A DNA stretch of 64,000 bases from Stutzerimonas azotifigens (GCF_013522725.1 NZ_JAAMRF010000003.1:124001-188000), one strand, 5' to 3'. Positions 47,102 through 56,679 are shown, counted from the first letter of the stretch. A program made the numbers and translations. Notes: generated by a model not told the origin, from the sequence alone.

Positions 47102-47192
47102 GTCAGGTTTCACCTGGTCGGGGGGTGGCTTTACAGTTTCGCCATCGACTAACCTATCGACAAGAACGCGCCTAAAAGTAAGTAACTACCCT

Positions 47193-47531
47193 ATGACCAC
47201 CTACACGCCAGACACGGCCGCAAGCGGTGTCGAAAACATACTGAAATTACTAGAGGGTCGGTGGAAACTGATCATCCTGTTCCACCTGTTCGACGGCAAA
47301 GTGCAACGCTTCTCCGATCTGGAAAGGCTGATTTCTGGTATTTCCCAGAAGATGCTCGCGCAACAATTGCGGCAGCTGGAGGCGGACGGCATCGTCTCAC
47401 GCACGGTGTATCCGCAAGTCCCGCCGAAGGTCGAGTACCGCTTGACGGCCTGGGGGCAGGCCCTGTGTCCGGCACTGGATGCGCTGTTGAAATGGGCTGA
47501 GCAGCGCGACTCGTTGCTGGGCTGTTCATGA
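47193..47531 (+). CDS. HxlR-family transcriptional regulator
   Basis: Winged-helix regulator (112 residues) of the HxlR family. GVENILKLLEGRWKLIILFHLFDG is the family N-terminus, RFSDLERLISGISQKMLAQQLRQLEADGIV the DNA-binding helices, and YRLTAWGQALCPALDALLKWAE the dimer helix. It lacks the usual N-terminal Cys. Divergent from the SnoaL-SDR pair across 91 bases of relatively AT-rich sequence containing GTAAGTAACTAC, a plausible but unproven operator. Confidence 0.9.
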   Translation: MTTYTPDTAASGVENILKLLEGRWKLIILFHLFDGKVQRFSDLERLISGISQKMLAQQLRQLEADGIVSRTVYPQVPPKVEYRLTAWGQALCPALDALLKWAEQRDSLLGCS

Positions 47532-47656
47532 CGGCGATGATGACGAAGCGTCCGATCGTAGGCGTACGAATGGCGGTCAAGCCGCAAGCGACGGCGCAAT
47601 CATGCGGCGGCGGGTACCGAGTAGTGACAATCCTGTAGACCCATAAGCACGGAAAC

Positions 47657-47688
47657 GAAAAAGGCCCACCTTGCGGTGAGCCTTTTCG
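47657..47688 (-). terminator. Terminator downstream of tRNA-Thr
   Basis: A 10-bp stem (47661-47670 with 47675-47684, one G-U pair) around a TTGC loop has a U-run on the minus-strand transcript. It lies directly after the tRNA gene. Confidence 0.8.
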
Positions 47689-47697
47689 TGAATTCTA

Positions 47698-47773
<76 letters not shown>

Positions 47774-47866
47774 ATGAAGGGTCGCCATTATATCCATTGC
47801 GCGGGGCTAGTAAACCGTTGATTGCTGGGGATTTGCTGGCTTTTATCATGAAGCGACGAATTGGCC

Positions 47867-49069
47867 TCAAAGGCGCTCGGCGAGCAGCAGCAGGTTGCGG
47901 GGAGTCAGGCTGGGTGGGCAGAAGATGCCGAGGCGGACGCGGTAGCCGCTTTCTTCGAGCAGCAGCGCGCGGTCGAGCAGTAGCCAGAGTTCGAGGGGAC
48001 GGCGGAACAGGTTGCGCACCGTTTCGAGGTTGCGTACCTGGGCCAGGCGTTGCCAGCCGGCGTGTTCCAGCGCGTTCCAGTCCTGTTCATCGACATCGCC
48101 CAGGTTCTTGAGCGAGGCGAGGTCGCGGCAGTAGTGCGCGAAGGGCTTGCGCAGCCAGGCGCTGGGCAGCGAAGGCGTCGGCAGGTAGCTGTCGTGGCCA
48201 CGCAGCCGGCGTTGCAGCAGGTCGAAGCCGAGCCGCCAGGCCATCGATTGGTCGCGGTTGCGCCGCTCGCGGGCGCCGGCCGTGACGGTTTCGCTGAGTG
48301 GCAGGCCGAGATCGTCGCGGCTTAAGGTCAGCGCAGACCGGCGAGCGGCTTGCGACAGCGGCCGATAATGCTCGCCGGCGATGCGGTTGTAGCAGCAGGG
48401 CGCGACGGCCAGCTGGCGGCAGCCACGGCCCATGGCGAGCTCCATCAGCCTGACGTGCAGGTCACCGCATGCGTGCAGGGCGATGGGCGTGTGGTCTGGC
48501 TCGAGGCAGGCGACTGCGCTATCGGCCATCACATCCTGCTGGCGATGGGTCGCTGCGATGCCCAGGCGGCTGCTGAGCCGCTCGCCTTCGGCGACCAGCG
48601 CCGGGTCCCATTCCAGGCAGGTCAGGGGTGTGTCGGGATAAGCCATCAGGCGGCCCAGATGACCCTTGCCGGCGCACCAGTCGAGCCAGTGTCGCGGTGG
48701 TTCGGTAAACCTGAGGCGGCCGGCGAACGCCTGTATCTGTTCCCATTTGCGGCCGGGCACGCCTACCGATTGGCGCGGCGCGCCTGTCGCTCGTGTGGTC
48801 GCGGGCAGTTCATCCAACCGCGACAGCTCCGCGGCTTGGGCGGCGAGTTGGGCGAGGCTTGGCGGCGCTTCGCCGGGCAACCCCTGCAGGGCCACGTGCT
48901 CGGCATCGCTCAGCGAGCGGGCGCGCAGCCAGGCCGACCAGTCTAGGTGTTCGGCTTCCCAGGGCAAGCTGAGGCAGGTGAAGGGGCGCGGGCGCCAGAG
49001 CGCCTGGTGCCCGAGCAGGAACGCGTCCAGCTCGCCGAACCGCGCCCGTGTCCCGGATGACGGCGCCAC
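47867..49069 (-). CDS. Methyltransferase-domain protein (METTL25/RRNAD1-like)
   Basis: Predicted SAM-dependent methyltransferase (400 residues). The SAM motif is HWLDWCAGKGHLGRLMA (near 128-144), the acidic loop is CLEWDPALVAEGERL, and ALHACGDLHVRLMELA plus LAVAPCCYNRIAGEHY is the signature of this group. The substrate is unknown. The GTG at 49069 is the furthest usable start, but the upstream site is weak, so the start is uncertain. It follows the ABC transporter genes in the same direction. Confidence 0.8.
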   Translation of the reverse strand: MAPSSGTRARFGELDAFLLGHQALWRPRPFTCLSLPWEAEHLDWSAWLRARSLSDAEHVALQGLPGEAPPSLAQLAAQAAELSRLDELPATTRATGAPRQSVGVPGRKWEQIQAFAGRLRFTEPPRHWLDWCAGKGHLGRLMAYPDTPLTCLEWDPALVAEGERLSSRLGIAATHRQQDVMADSAVACLEPDHTPIALHACGDLHVRLMELAMGRGCRQLAVAPCCYNRIAGEHYRPLSQAARRSALTLSRDDLGLPLSETVTAGARERRNRDQSMAWRLGFDLLQRRLRGHDSYLPTPSLPSAWLRKPFAHYCRDLASLKNLGDVDEQDWNALEHAGWQRLAQVRNLETVRNLFRRPLELWLLLDRALLLEESGYRVRLGIFCPPSLTPRNLLLLAERL

Positions 49070-49117
49070 GTTGTTCAGATGCTGCCGACACCCCGCCGCG
49101 GCAAGCGCAGCGGGCGG

Positions 49118-49807
49118 TCAGCGGCCCTGGCAGGCATCGACCCGCAGCCAGCGCTCGAGCAGTTTGAAACCCTGCATGAGGATGAACGCGATGGCCAGAT
49201 AGATCAGGCCGGCGGTGAGGAACATCTCCTCGTGCATGTAAGTGCGGGCGGCGATCTTGCGCGCCATGCCGGTCAGTTCCAGCAGGGTGATGGTGCTGGC
49301 CAGGGCGCTGGCCTTGAGCATCAGGATCACTTCGTTGCTGTAGGCCGGCAGGCCGATGCGCGCGGCACGCGGCAGGATGATGTGCAGCAGCGCCTGGCTG
49401 CGGGACATGCCCAGCGCCCGCGCCGCTTCGACTTCACCGGCCGGTACGTTCTGGATGGCGCCACGCAGGATTTCGGCGATGTAAGCGGCCGTATGCATGG
49501 TCATGGTGATGACCGCGCACCAGTAAGGGTCGCGCAGATAGGGCCAGAGCACGCTCTCACGCACGGCCTCGAACTGTGCCAGTCCGTAATACACGAGAAA
49601 CAGCTGTACCAGCAGCGGCGTGCCGCGAAAGAAGAAAATGTAGCCGTAGGGCAGGGCGCGCACCGCCAGGAGGCGTGACGAGCGGGCGATGCCCAGCGGC
49701 AGTGCGAGGATAAGTCCGGCGATGACCGAGAGGCCAACCAGCTGCAGGGTCAGCCAGGCACCTTCGAGAAAGCTCGGCAGCCACCTGATGAAAATCTCCC
49801 AGGTCAT
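49118..49807 (-). CDS. Polar amino-acid ABC transporter permease (HisM-type)
   Basis: Inner-membrane permease (229 residues, five hydrophobic segments) of a polar amino-acid ABC transporter. The conserved cytoplasmic loop EAARALGMSRSQALLHIILPRAARIGLPAYSNE carries the EAA motif. It ends RWLRVDACQGR. The ATG at 49807 overlaps the stop of the other permease gene by four bases; the frame is open upstream but is shadow. It pairs with the HisQ-type subunit as a heterodimer. Confidence 0.93.
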   Translation of the reverse strand: MTWEIFIRWLPSFLEGAWLTLQLVGLSVIAGLILALPLGIARSSRLLAVRALPYGYIFFFRGTPLLVQLFLVYYGLAQFEAVRESVLWPYLRDPYWCAVITMTMHTAAYIAEILRGAIQNVPAGEVEAARALGMSRSQALLHIILPRAARIGLPAYSNEVILMLKASALASTITLLELTGMARKIAARTYMHEEMFLTAGLIYLAIAFILMQGFKLLERWLRVDACQGR

Positions 49808-50499
49808 GCGGCGCTCCTGACGAAACCGCGTCCGGCGCGTTTTTCGAGAAAGTACATGGCGATCATCGCGAGGACGGTCAGGCCGAGGTAGATGAAGGCG
49901 GCGACGAGGAAGAAGGTGAAGGGTTCCTTGCTCGCGGTCACCGCGATCTGCGAACGGCGCATGATTTCTTCCAGGCCGATCACCGAGACCAGCGCGGTGT
50001 CCTTCATCAGGATCATGAACAGGTTGCCCAGGCCCGGCAGGGCCAGGCGCCACATCTGCGGCAGGATCAGCCGCAAGAAAATCCGCCGCTTGCCCAGGCC
50101 CAGCGCCAGGCCGGCTTCACGATGGCCCTTGGGGATGGCCAGCAGCGCGCCGCGAAAGACTTCGGTCGCGTAGGCGCCAAAGCACAGGCCGAGGGCGATG
50201 GTGCCGGCGGCGAACGGGCTGAGCGCCAGTTCCTGGATGCCGACCAGTTCGCCCAGGCCGCGAACCAGATTGATGGTGCCGAAATAGATCAGCAGTACCC
50301 AGAGCAGTTCGGGTACGCCGCGTACGATGGTGGAGTAGGTGCCGCCGAGCCAGCGAAAAAAGGCGTAGGGCGAGGTCTTGGCCAGCGCACCGAGCAGCCC
50401 GAGCACCAGGCCCAGGGCCAGTGATGCCAGTGCCAGCTGAATGGTCATCCAGGTCCCGGCAATCAATGCCGGACCGAATCCGTGAAGGTCAGGAATCAT
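49804..50499 (-). CDS. Polar amino-acid ABC transporter permease (HisQ-type)
   Basis: Second permease subunit (231 residues) of the same transporter. IVRGVPELLWVLLIYFG is the family signature and EAGLALGLGKRRIFLRLILPQMWRLALPGLGN the EAA loop. It lies 51 bases after the binding-protein gene and is coupled to the HisM-type gene. The substrates are probably basic amino acids (arginine, ornithine, histidine), judged from the binding protein. Confidence 0.93.
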   Translation of the reverse strand: MIPDLHGFGPALIAGTWMTIQLALASLALGLVLGLLGALAKTSPYAFFRWLGGTYSTIVRGVPELLWVLLIYFGTINLVRGLGELVGIQELALSPFAAGTIALGLCFGAYATEVFRGALLAIPKGHREAGLALGLGKRRIFLRLILPQMWRLALPGLGNLFMILMKDTALVSVIGLEEIMRRSQIAVTASKEPFTFFLVAAFIYLGLTVLAMIAMYFLEKRAGRGFVRSAA

Positions 50500-50550
50500 G
50501 TGTACTCGAACTACGCTGCCCGGAGACGATCCGGGCAGCGGTCAGGCGGG

Positions 50551-51303
50551 TCAGTAAATGCTGAACGGGAAATACTTGTCGTTGATCTGCTTGTAGGTGC
50601 CGTCGGCGAGAATTTCTTCCAGCGCCTTGTTCAGATTCCCACGCAGCTCGTCGTTGCCCTTGCGCACGGCAATGGCGATCTTGTCGTCGTCGAAGACCGG
50701 CTCGCCCTTGAACTCGAAGTTCTTGCCGGCGTCGCTCTTGAGCCATTCCCACTGCACGAAAGTGTCGGCGAGGATGCCGTCGACGCGGCCGGAGGCGAGG
50801 TCCAGGTAGGCGTTTTCCTGGGTGTCGTAGAGCTTCACGTCGACGGTCTTGCCCAGGTTGTCTTCCAGCCAGGTGCCGGCGATGGTGGCGCGCTGGGCGC
50901 CGATGACCTTGCCCTTGAGGCTGGCTTCATCGGTCTTGAAATCCTTGGATTTCGGCGCGATGAACTGCAGCTTGTTGGTGTAGTAGGGGTTGGTGAAGTC
51001 CACCGCCTGCTTGCGCTCTTCGGTCACCGACATGGAGGCGATGATGAAGTCGAACTTGCGCGCGTTCAGGGCGGGGATGATGCCGTCCCAGTCGGAGGTG
51101 ACCACTTCGCACTCAGTCTTCATCTTGGCGCAGAGGGCGTGACCGATGTCGAGGTCGAAACCTACGACCTGGCCGCTGGCGTCGATGAGGTTGAAGGGTG
51201 GGTAGGCACCTTCGGTACCGATGCGCAGTTTCTCCGCAGCGAACGAGCTGCCGCAGGCGATGGTCACGGCAGCGGCGAGGAGAATCTTGTGGAAGCTCTT
51301 CAT
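50551..51303 (-). CDS. Amino-acid ABC transporter binding protein (ArgT/HisJ-like)
   Basis: Periplasmic binding protein (250 residues) of the lysine-arginine-ornithine/histidine family. The signal peptide ends SSFA-AEK. Ligand-site segments are RIGTEGAYPPFNLID, WDGIIPALNARKFDFIIASMS, GAQRATIAGTWLED and GRVDGILADTFVQWEWL, which carry the Arg and Asp that bind the amino-acid backbone. I chose ATG 51303 as it begins the signal peptide. It sits 16 bases after the ATPase gene, giving an operon order ATPase, binding protein, HisQ, HisM. Confidence 0.93.
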   Translation of the reverse strand: MKSFHKILLAAAVTIACGSSFAAEKLRIGTEGAYPPFNLIDASGQVVGFDLDIGHALCAKMKTECEVVTSDWDGIIPALNARKFDFIIASMSVTEERKQAVDFTNPYYTNKLQFIAPKSKDFKTDEASLKGKVIGAQRATIAGTWLEDNLGKTVDVKLYDTQENAYLDLASGRVDGILADTFVQWEWLKSDAGKNFEFKGEPVFDDDKIAIAVRKGNDELRGNLNKALEEILADGTYKQINDKYFPFSIY

Positions 51304-51319
51304 TGTTGTTGCTCCAGTT

Positions 51320-52093
51320 TTAGCGATGGCTAGACATGAATTGTTTACAGCGCGCCGACTCCGGTCGCTCGAAGACCTGTTCGGGTGTCCCCTGCTCCTC
51401 CACCAGCCCCTGATGAAGGAAGACGACTTCGCTCGATACTTGCCGGGCAAAATTCATCTCATGGGTTACCAACAGCATGGTACGTCCCTCGTCGGCTAGC
51501 GAGCGGATGACATTAAGCACTTCTTGTACCATTTCCGGGTCCAGCGCCGAGGTGGGCTCGTCGAAAAGGATCACCTTCGGCTGCATCGCCAATGTGCGGG
51601 CGATCGCGGCGCGCTGCTGCTGACCGCCGGACAACTGCGCAGGATAGACATGGCGCTTGTCGGCGATGCCGACCTTGGCCAGCAAGGCCTCGGCCGTTTC
51701 GGTCGCTTCGGCGCGGCTCTTGCCGAGCACCCGGCGCGGGGCTTCGATGATGTTGTCGAGCACGGTCATGTGCGGCCAGAGGTTGAAATTCTGGAACACG
51801 AAGCCGATTTCGCTACGCAGGCGGTTGATCTGCTTGGCATCGGCCGCCACCAGCTCGCCGCCCTTGGCGGTCTTGAGCTTCATCTGTTCGCCGGCCACCA
51901 GGATTTCCCCTTCGTTGGGGTTTTCCAAAAGGTTGATGCAGCGCAGAAAGGTCGACTTACCGGAGCCTGAGGAGCCCAGGATGGAAATCACGTCGCCATC
52001 GCGCGCAGTCAGCGAAATGCCCTTGAGAACTTCCAGATCGCCGTAGCGCTTGTGCAGATTGCGAATTTCCAGTGCGGGTATGGCCTCGGCCAT
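51320..52093 (-). CDS. Amino-acid ABC transporter ATPase (HisP-like)
   Basis: ATPase (257 residues) energising the transporter. Walker A is GSSGSGKSTFLRC (near 38), the signature is LSGGQQQRAAIARTLAM, Walker B is VILFDEPTSALDPEMV and the H-loop is VTHEMNFARQV. The insertion KTAKGGELVAADAKQINRLR is typical of the HisP branch. First gene of the transporter operon; its promoter must be in the 350 bases shared with the divergent DUF4124 gene. Confidence 0.95.
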   Translation of the reverse strand: MAEAIPALEIRNLHKRYGDLEVLKGISLTARDGDVISILGSSGSGKSTFLRCINLLENPNEGEILVAGEQMKLKTAKGGELVAADAKQINRLRSEIGFVFQNFNLWPHMTVLDNIIEAPRRVLGKSRAEATETAEALLAKVGIADKRHVYPAQLSGGQQQRAAIARTLAMQPKVILFDEPTSALDPEMVQEVLNVIRSLADEGRTMLLVTHEMNFARQVSSEVVFLHQGLVEEQGTPEQVFERPESARCKQFMSSHR

Positions 52094-52443
52094 GGATCTA
52101 CCTCTTAATCAGACCCTCGAACGATATTTCACGGTCTGTTCGATTGATTGCGCTCCGGCCTAAGGCTCGCCCTCCTGGCGAGGGCGCAAAGCTAGCATGC
52201 ATGCGGCCTAGAGCCAAGCGCGGGTGCAGCCGTTTTCGCGGTCGTACGGCTCGGTTGCAGGCATGATCGCGATGCGAGCCGTCTGGATCGCGGCCTGGAA
52301 TTGGCGCCACGATGGACGGCGTTTTGTCGGCTTTAGCGGCTATAGTCGGAACGCTGTGCGTTCAATCACGCCAGTGTAGCGGGCAGGCGGGTAAAACACC
52401 GGTCCGTCAGGATCGCCAGCATACGGCTATGGGAGCTAACGAC
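52094..52443. other. Divergent intergenic region, ABC transporter / DUF4124 gene
   Basis: A 350-base gap between divergent genes. It should carry both promoters, but I could not identify convincing -35/-10 pairs or operators. Small dyads such as GCTAGCATGCATGC near 52189 are too short to interpret. Confidence 0.4.
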
Positions 52444-52791
52444 ATGCGCATTCTTCTGGTTTTGCTGTTTGCGCTGCCCGGCTGGGCGCATTCGGCGACC
52501 ATCTTCAAATGCGTGGGCGGCGACGGCCATGTCACCTTCTCCGACCGGCCCTGCGGCGTTCAGGGCGAGGAGACCCGTCTTTTCGAGCCCAAGGCGACCA
52601 ACGAGCTGCCGTCGGCCCAGGAGATCGAGCAGTTGCTCGGTCCCGCGTCGCAGTCAGTGTACGAAGTGCGAGGGCCGAACATTTCCGATGCTCCCGCACC
52701 CAGTGGCGATCTGATGCCTGACAACGAGCCGCCTCCGGGCATCACCTATGGCGACCCCAGTGGCATGCGGCGCAATCCGGCGGGCCTGTAA
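52444..52791 (+). CDS. DUF4124-type exported protein
   Basis: Exported protein of 115 residues. The signal peptide MRILLVLLFALPGWAHSA is followed by IFKCVGGDGHVTFSDRPCG, the start of the DUF4124 domain with its two conserved Cys. The C-terminal half is Pro/Gly-rich and probably disordered. Function unknown. The ATG at 52444 is preceded by GGGAG. It is convergent with the BCCT carrier gene, only five bases apart. Confidence 0.85.
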   Translation: MRILLVLLFALPGWAHSATIFKCVGGDGHVTFSDRPCGVQGEETRLFEPKATNELPSAQEIEQLLGPASQSVYEVRGPNISDAPAPSGDLMPDNEPPPGITYGDPSGMRRNPAGL

Positions 52792-52796
52792 CAGGG

Positions 52797-54848
52797 TCAG
52801 TGTCCGGGTTGTTTGGCCTCTGTCGGCGTGTCGCCGAGCATCTCGTCGTGTTCTTCCATCTTCCAGGGCAGGCTTCCCGGTGAGATGTGCAGGAAGTGCA
52901 GGTACGTCTCGAACTGATCGAGAATGTCACCAATGATTTCCTGCTGGTCGTAACCGTAGATATCGTATGACTGCCCGCCGCGCCGCAGGAACACCTCGGC
53001 CCGGTAGTAGTGCTCGTCGCCTTCGGGGCTTTCCGGATGCGCGAATGCCGGCATCGCGTAGCTCATCAGGCGGATTTCATAGATGAAATCCAGCTGATCC
53101 TCCCTGATCACCTCCAGATACAGCCGTGAATGTGGCTCGTCGACGTGCACCTGAGCCGGCCAGCCTTGCTCTTGCAGCCCACGTTGCACACGGCGCATCG
53201 CTTTGAGAACCGTGGTGGACATGAACGTCTCCACCGGTTCGCGAGCCGGGAAGTTGACCAGCCCGACCAGCCGCTTTTTCCACAGCCCTGGCGCAGCATT
53301 GCTGGTGGTGCGGCTACCCTGCATGTGGTTTTGCAAATTCAACTGATGGCCTTCGATGATCAGCGCGCGCCACATCCCCAACGCGGTCAGCATCATCAGG
53401 ATGCAGAACGGCAGCCCCGCCGCGATGGCCATGGTCTGCAGCGCGCTGAGCCCGCCGGCCAGCAGCAGGGTCGAGGCGACGACGCCTGCGGTGGTCGCCC
53501 AGAAGACGCGCTGCCAGGTGGGGGTGTGGCTTGCCCCTCCGGCGGCGATCGAATCGATCACCAGCGAGCCGGAGTCCGAGGATGTGACGAAGAAGGTGAC
53601 GATCAGCAGCACCGCCAGCATCGAGGCGAGCGAGGTCAGCGGCAGGTGCTCGAACAGCTTGAACAGCGCGATGGCGTGGTCGGCCTGAACGTCGTTGATC
53701 AGGCTGGTGTAGCCCTCGACCATGATCAGGTGCAGGGCGGTATCGCCAAACACCGAGAACCAGAAGAAGGTGAACAGCGTGGGGACGATCATGACGCCGA
53801 AGACGAACTGGCGAATGGTGCGGCCGCGGCTGATCTTGGCGATGAACAGCCCGACGAAGGGCGACCAGGAAATCGTCCAGCCGAAGATGAACAGCGTCCA
53901 GTTGCCGATCCAGTCGCTGCGGCTGTAGGCCTGCAGGTTGAAGGTCCGCTCGATGATGTTGTTCAGGTAGCTGCCGGTGTTCTGCAGGAAGGCTTCGAGG
54001 ATGAAGATCGTTGGACCCACCGCCAGCACGAACAACATCAGGATCGTGGCCAGTACGATGTTGAGCAGCGACAGATTCTTCACGCCCTTGTCCAGACCCG
54101 CAACGACCGAGCAGATCGCCATGCCGGTGATGATCGCAATGGCGATGACCTGCACGGTGATGCTCACCGGAATGTCCCACAGATAATTGATCCCGGCGTT
54201 GATCTGGGTGACGGAGAGACCCAGTGTCGTGGCGATGCCGAACAGCGTGCCGAGGATGACCAGAACGTCGACGACATGACCGATCGGGCCATGGATGCGC
54301 TCGCCGATCAGTGGATAGAGCGCCGAGCGCAGCGACAGCGGCAAGCCGTGTCGGAACGAGAAATAGGCCAGCGCCAGTCCGACGATCCCAAAGATGCCCC
54401 AGATATGGAAACCCCAGTGGAAGAAGGCGATCTGCATCGCCTGCTTGGCCGCATCCACGGTTTCCGGCGCGCCGGCCGGCGGCGTCGAATAGTGCAGCAC
54501 CGGCTCGGCTACGCCGAAGAACAGCAGCGCAATGCCATAGCCTGCCGAGAACAGCATGGCGAACCAGGCCGGGAAGCTGTACTGCGGCTCCGAGTGATCC
54601 GGCCCAAGCTTGATATTGCCCCACTTGGTCATGGCGATGCCGACGATGAACATCAGAAAGAACGCCACCGACAGCATGTAGAACCAGCCGAAGGTCCGGG
54701 TGATGTAGGCCAGCACCGAGTCGAAAAGCTCACCGGCCAGTTCCGGATTGCTGATGGTGCCGATGACCAGCAGAAAGGTGATGACGACGGAGGGGATGAA
54801 GACGGGGAAGAGGATGACGGCTCGGGGTGGTTTCTTGTTCGTGTCCAT
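52797..54848 (-). CDS. betT: BCCT-family transporter (BetT-like)
   Basis: Betaine/choline/carnitine transporter (683 residues, 12 hydrophobic segments) with a long cytoplasmic C-terminal domain (about 510-683) like BetT. The substrate-site segment near 330 reads NWTLFIFGWTISWSPFVGLFIAKISRG, and the first helix contains the AEPVLHYS motif (PVLHYSTP). It probably imports choline or glycine betaine for osmoprotection. The C-terminal domain suggests osmotic activation. ATG 54848 is chosen over a TTG 11 codons upstream. Confidence 0.9.
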   Translation of the reverse strand: MDTNKKPPRAVILFPVFIPSVVITFLLVIGTISNPELAGELFDSVLAYITRTFGWFYMLSVAFFLMFIVGIAMTKWGNIKLGPDHSEPQYSFPAWFAMLFSAGYGIALLFFGVAEPVLHYSTPPAGAPETVDAAKQAMQIAFFHWGFHIWGIFGIVGLALAYFSFRHGLPLSLRSALYPLIGERIHGPIGHVVDVLVILGTLFGIATTLGLSVTQINAGINYLWDIPVSITVQVIAIAIITGMAICSVVAGLDKGVKNLSLLNIVLATILMLFVLAVGPTIFILEAFLQNTGSYLNNIIERTFNLQAYSRSDWIGNWTLFIFGWTISWSPFVGLFIAKISRGRTIRQFVFGVMIVPTLFTFFWFSVFGDTALHLIMVEGYTSLINDVQADHAIALFKLFEHLPLTSLASMLAVLLIVTFFVTSSDSGSLVIDSIAAGGASHTPTWQRVFWATTAGVVASTLLLAGGLSALQTMAIAAGLPFCILMMLTALGMWRALIIEGHQLNLQNHMQGSRTTSNAAPGLWKKRLVGLVNFPAREPVETFMSTTVLKAMRRVQRGLQEQGWPAQVHVDEPHSRLYLEVIREDQLDFIYEIRLMSYAMPAFAHPESPEGDEHYYRAEVFLRRGGQSYDIYGYDQQEIIGDILDQFETYLHFLHISPGSLPWKMEEHDEMLGDTPTEAKQPGH

Positions 54849-55072
54849 GGGGCGTCCGGTTTTCTTGTCGGAGATCGGCAACGGCTACGCGACAGGCTCC
54901 GAGATAAAAATGCAGCGTGTGCAAGGGTAGACGGCCAATAGCCTGCAAATACTCACCGGTATTTTCGAGGCTCTTGATGTGGCGGGGCGCCGGAGGGCTC
55001 GATTGCCGAGCTCGGTCTGATGGCGGGTGTTTAGTCCAGCTGAAAAGCTGGCGCCGCGAATATGCGGGCAAC

Positions 55073-55096
55073 AAAAAACCGGCTCTAGGCCGGTTT
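55073..55096 (-). terminator. Terminator downstream of tRNA-Phe
   Basis: An 8-bp perfect stem (55076-55083 with 55089-55096) with a five-base loop continues into T residues on the minus strand. It closes the tRNA-Phe transcript. Confidence 0.8.
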
Positions 55097-55100
55097 CTGT

Positions 55101-55124
55101 TTCGAGTGGCTTGCACCACTCGAA
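55101..55124 (-). other. Second hairpin between tRNA-Phe and its terminator
   Basis: A perfect 9-bp stem (55101-55109 with 55116-55124) and a 6-base loop lie 8 bases past the tRNA 3' end, before the terminator. It may guide 3' processing of the tRNA. Confidence 0.55.
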
Positions 55125-55131
55125 GAATCAA

Positions 55132-55207
55132 TGGTGCCCAGGGACGGAATCGAACCGCCGACACGGGGATTTTCAATCCCCTGCTCTACCAACTGAGCTA
55201 CCTGGGC
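55132..55207 (-). tRNA. tRNA-Phe (anticodon GAA)
   Basis: A 76-base cloverleaf: 5' GCCCAGG, D-arm AGCTCAGTTGGTAGAGC, anticodon arm GGGGATTGAAAATCCCC with GAA, T-arm GCGGTTCGATTCCGTC and an encoded 3' CCA. In pseudomonads tRNA-Phe sits beside yggX, as here. Confidence 0.97.
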
Positions 55208-55342
55208 AACGGGGCGCCATTAAACGGATTTGGCTTTGGCCTGTCAAGCGAGGTCAGGAAAATATTTAGCCACGGCGGGCGCTTAGGTGTTCGTGCAGCG
55301 GTTCGCCAGTGCCGCTGGTTGCGGCACATTCCGAGGCGAAAT

Positions 55343-55615
55343 TCACTCGCTGGGCGGCACGTAGCCTTCGGCCTGGGCGTAGTCTTCGCCAGACAGGAAC
55401 TTGTCCATTTCTTCCTGCAGGAACTTGCGGTCCTCGGCGTTCATCATGTTCAGGCGACGCTCGTTGATCAGCATGGTCTGGTGCTTCTGCCAGTCTTCCC
55501 AGGCCTTCTTCGAGACGTTGTTGTAGATGTCCTCGCCTTTGGCGCCGGGGTAAGGCGGCCGGTCCAGGCCCGGGAGCGCTTCCTTGTATTTACGGCAGTT
55601 CACGGTGCGGGTCAT
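55343..55615 (-). CDS. yggX: Probable Fe(2+)-trafficking protein YggX
   Basis: Small protein (90 residues) protecting iron-sulfur clusters and handling labile iron. The start [21 protein letters not shown] contains the conserved Cys7. The rest, ending [12 protein letters not shown], matches the family at full length. It overlaps mutY by four bases; MutY carries a [4Fe-4S] cluster, which makes the pairing sensible. Confidence 0.97.
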   Translation of the reverse strand: MTRTVNCRKYKEALPGLDRPPYPGAKGEDIYNNVSKKAWEDWQKHQTMLINERRLNMMNAEDRKFLQEEMDKFLSGEDYAQAEGYVPPSE

Positions 55616-56679
55616 GACGTCTCTCCTGCATTCAGTTCGGTTGCGGCGCGCTTGAGCAGCTTCTTCACCGGGGCGGCGAGGCCGAGGCGCTGCGGGGCGG
55701 CGAGGTTATACCAGAGCCAGTCCGCTTCGGTCACGGCGGGTGCGGCGCCGCGCACCTGCACCAGCCAGGGTTCGATGGCGAGCTGGAAGTGGCTGAAGGT
55801 ATGGGTCAGCTCCGGCAGCGGTCGGCGTTCGCCGAGGTCCAGGGTATGGCGCTGGGCGAGCGGGTCCAGTGCGTTCAGGTCGTCCAGTTCGGGCAGGCTC
55901 CAGAGTCCGCCCCAGAGCCCGCTGGCGGGTCTGCGGTAGAGCAGAATCTCGCCGTCCGCGTTGGCCAACAGTGGCATCAGGGTGCGCTTTTGCGGCAGTG
56001 CCTTGCGCGGTTTGGGCGCCGGGTAATCGGTCTCGCGACCCAGCAGGTGGGCCTGGCAGCCGCTACGCAGCGGGCACAGCAAGCAGCTCGGGCGGCTGCG
56101 GGTGCACAGCGTCGCGCCCAGATCCATCATCGCCTGGGTGTAGTGATTGACGCGCTGGTGCGGTGTCATCCGCTCGGCCGTCAGCCACAGCTCGCGCGCC
56201 ACCTTCGGTTCGCCGGGATAGCCGCTCTGGGCACTGAAACGTGCCAGTACGCGCTTGACGTTGCCGTCGAGGATCGCCGCGCGCAGTCCCATGCTCAAGC
56301 TGGTGATGGCGCCTGCAGTGGAGCGGCCGATGCCGGGCAGTTCGGCCAGTTGCTCGACGTCGCGCGGGAATTCGCCGCCGTGCTCGGCGACGATCAGTTT
56401 GGCGGTCTTGTGCAGGTTGCGGGCGCGGCTGTAGTAGCCGAGGCCGGTCCACAGGTGCAGCACTTCGTCTTCATCGGCTTCGGCCAAGGCCTGTACCGTG
56501 GGCAGGGCGTCCATGAATCGGTCGAAGTAGCCGAGCACGGTGCTGACCTGGGTCTGCTGCAGCATGATTTCCGAGACCCACACTCGATAGGGCGTGATCC
56601 CGATCTGCCAGGGCAGATCCTTGCGGCCGTGGCGGTCGTACCAGTTTAGGACCGCCTCGCCGAACTGTTCGGGGGTCAT
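55612..56679 (-). CDS. mutY: A/G-specific adenine DNA glycosylase MutY
   Basis: DNA glycosylase (355 residues) that removes adenine mispaired with 8-oxoguanine. The helix-hairpin-helix and catalytic region [15 protein letters not shown] precedes the catalytic Asp ([13 protein letters not shown]). The iron-sulfur ligands are a Cys-x6-Cys-x2-Cys-x5-Cys set ([17 protein letters not shown]). The C-terminal NUDIX-like 8-oxoG recognition domain covers about 230-350. The ATG at 56679 overlaps the asmA stop; the frame is open upstream but is shadow. Operon order asmA-mutY-yggX. Confidence 0.97.
   Translation of the reverse strand: MTPEQFGEAVLNWYDRHGRKDLPWQIGITPYRVWVSEIMLQQTQVSTVLGYFDRFMDALPTVQALAEADEDEVLHLWTGLGYYSRARNLHKTAKLIVAEHGGEFPRDVEQLAELPGIGRSTAGAITSLSMGLRAAILDGNVKRVLARFSAQSGYPGEPKVARELWLTAERMTPHQRVNHYTQAMMDLGATLCTRSRPSCLLCPLRSGCQAHLLGRETDYPAPKPRKALPQKRTLMPLLANADGEILLYRRPASGLWGGLWSLPELDDLNALDPLAQRHTLDLGERRPLPELTHTFSHFQLAIEPWLVQVRGAAPAVTEADWLWYNLAAPQRLGLAAPVKKLLKRAATELNAGETS

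Noticed and set aside
40750..47640. Prophage or insertion-sequence remnants in the accessory region
   Set aside because: No transposase, integrase, terminal repeats or phage genes were seen; only the truncated SDR indicates rearrangement.
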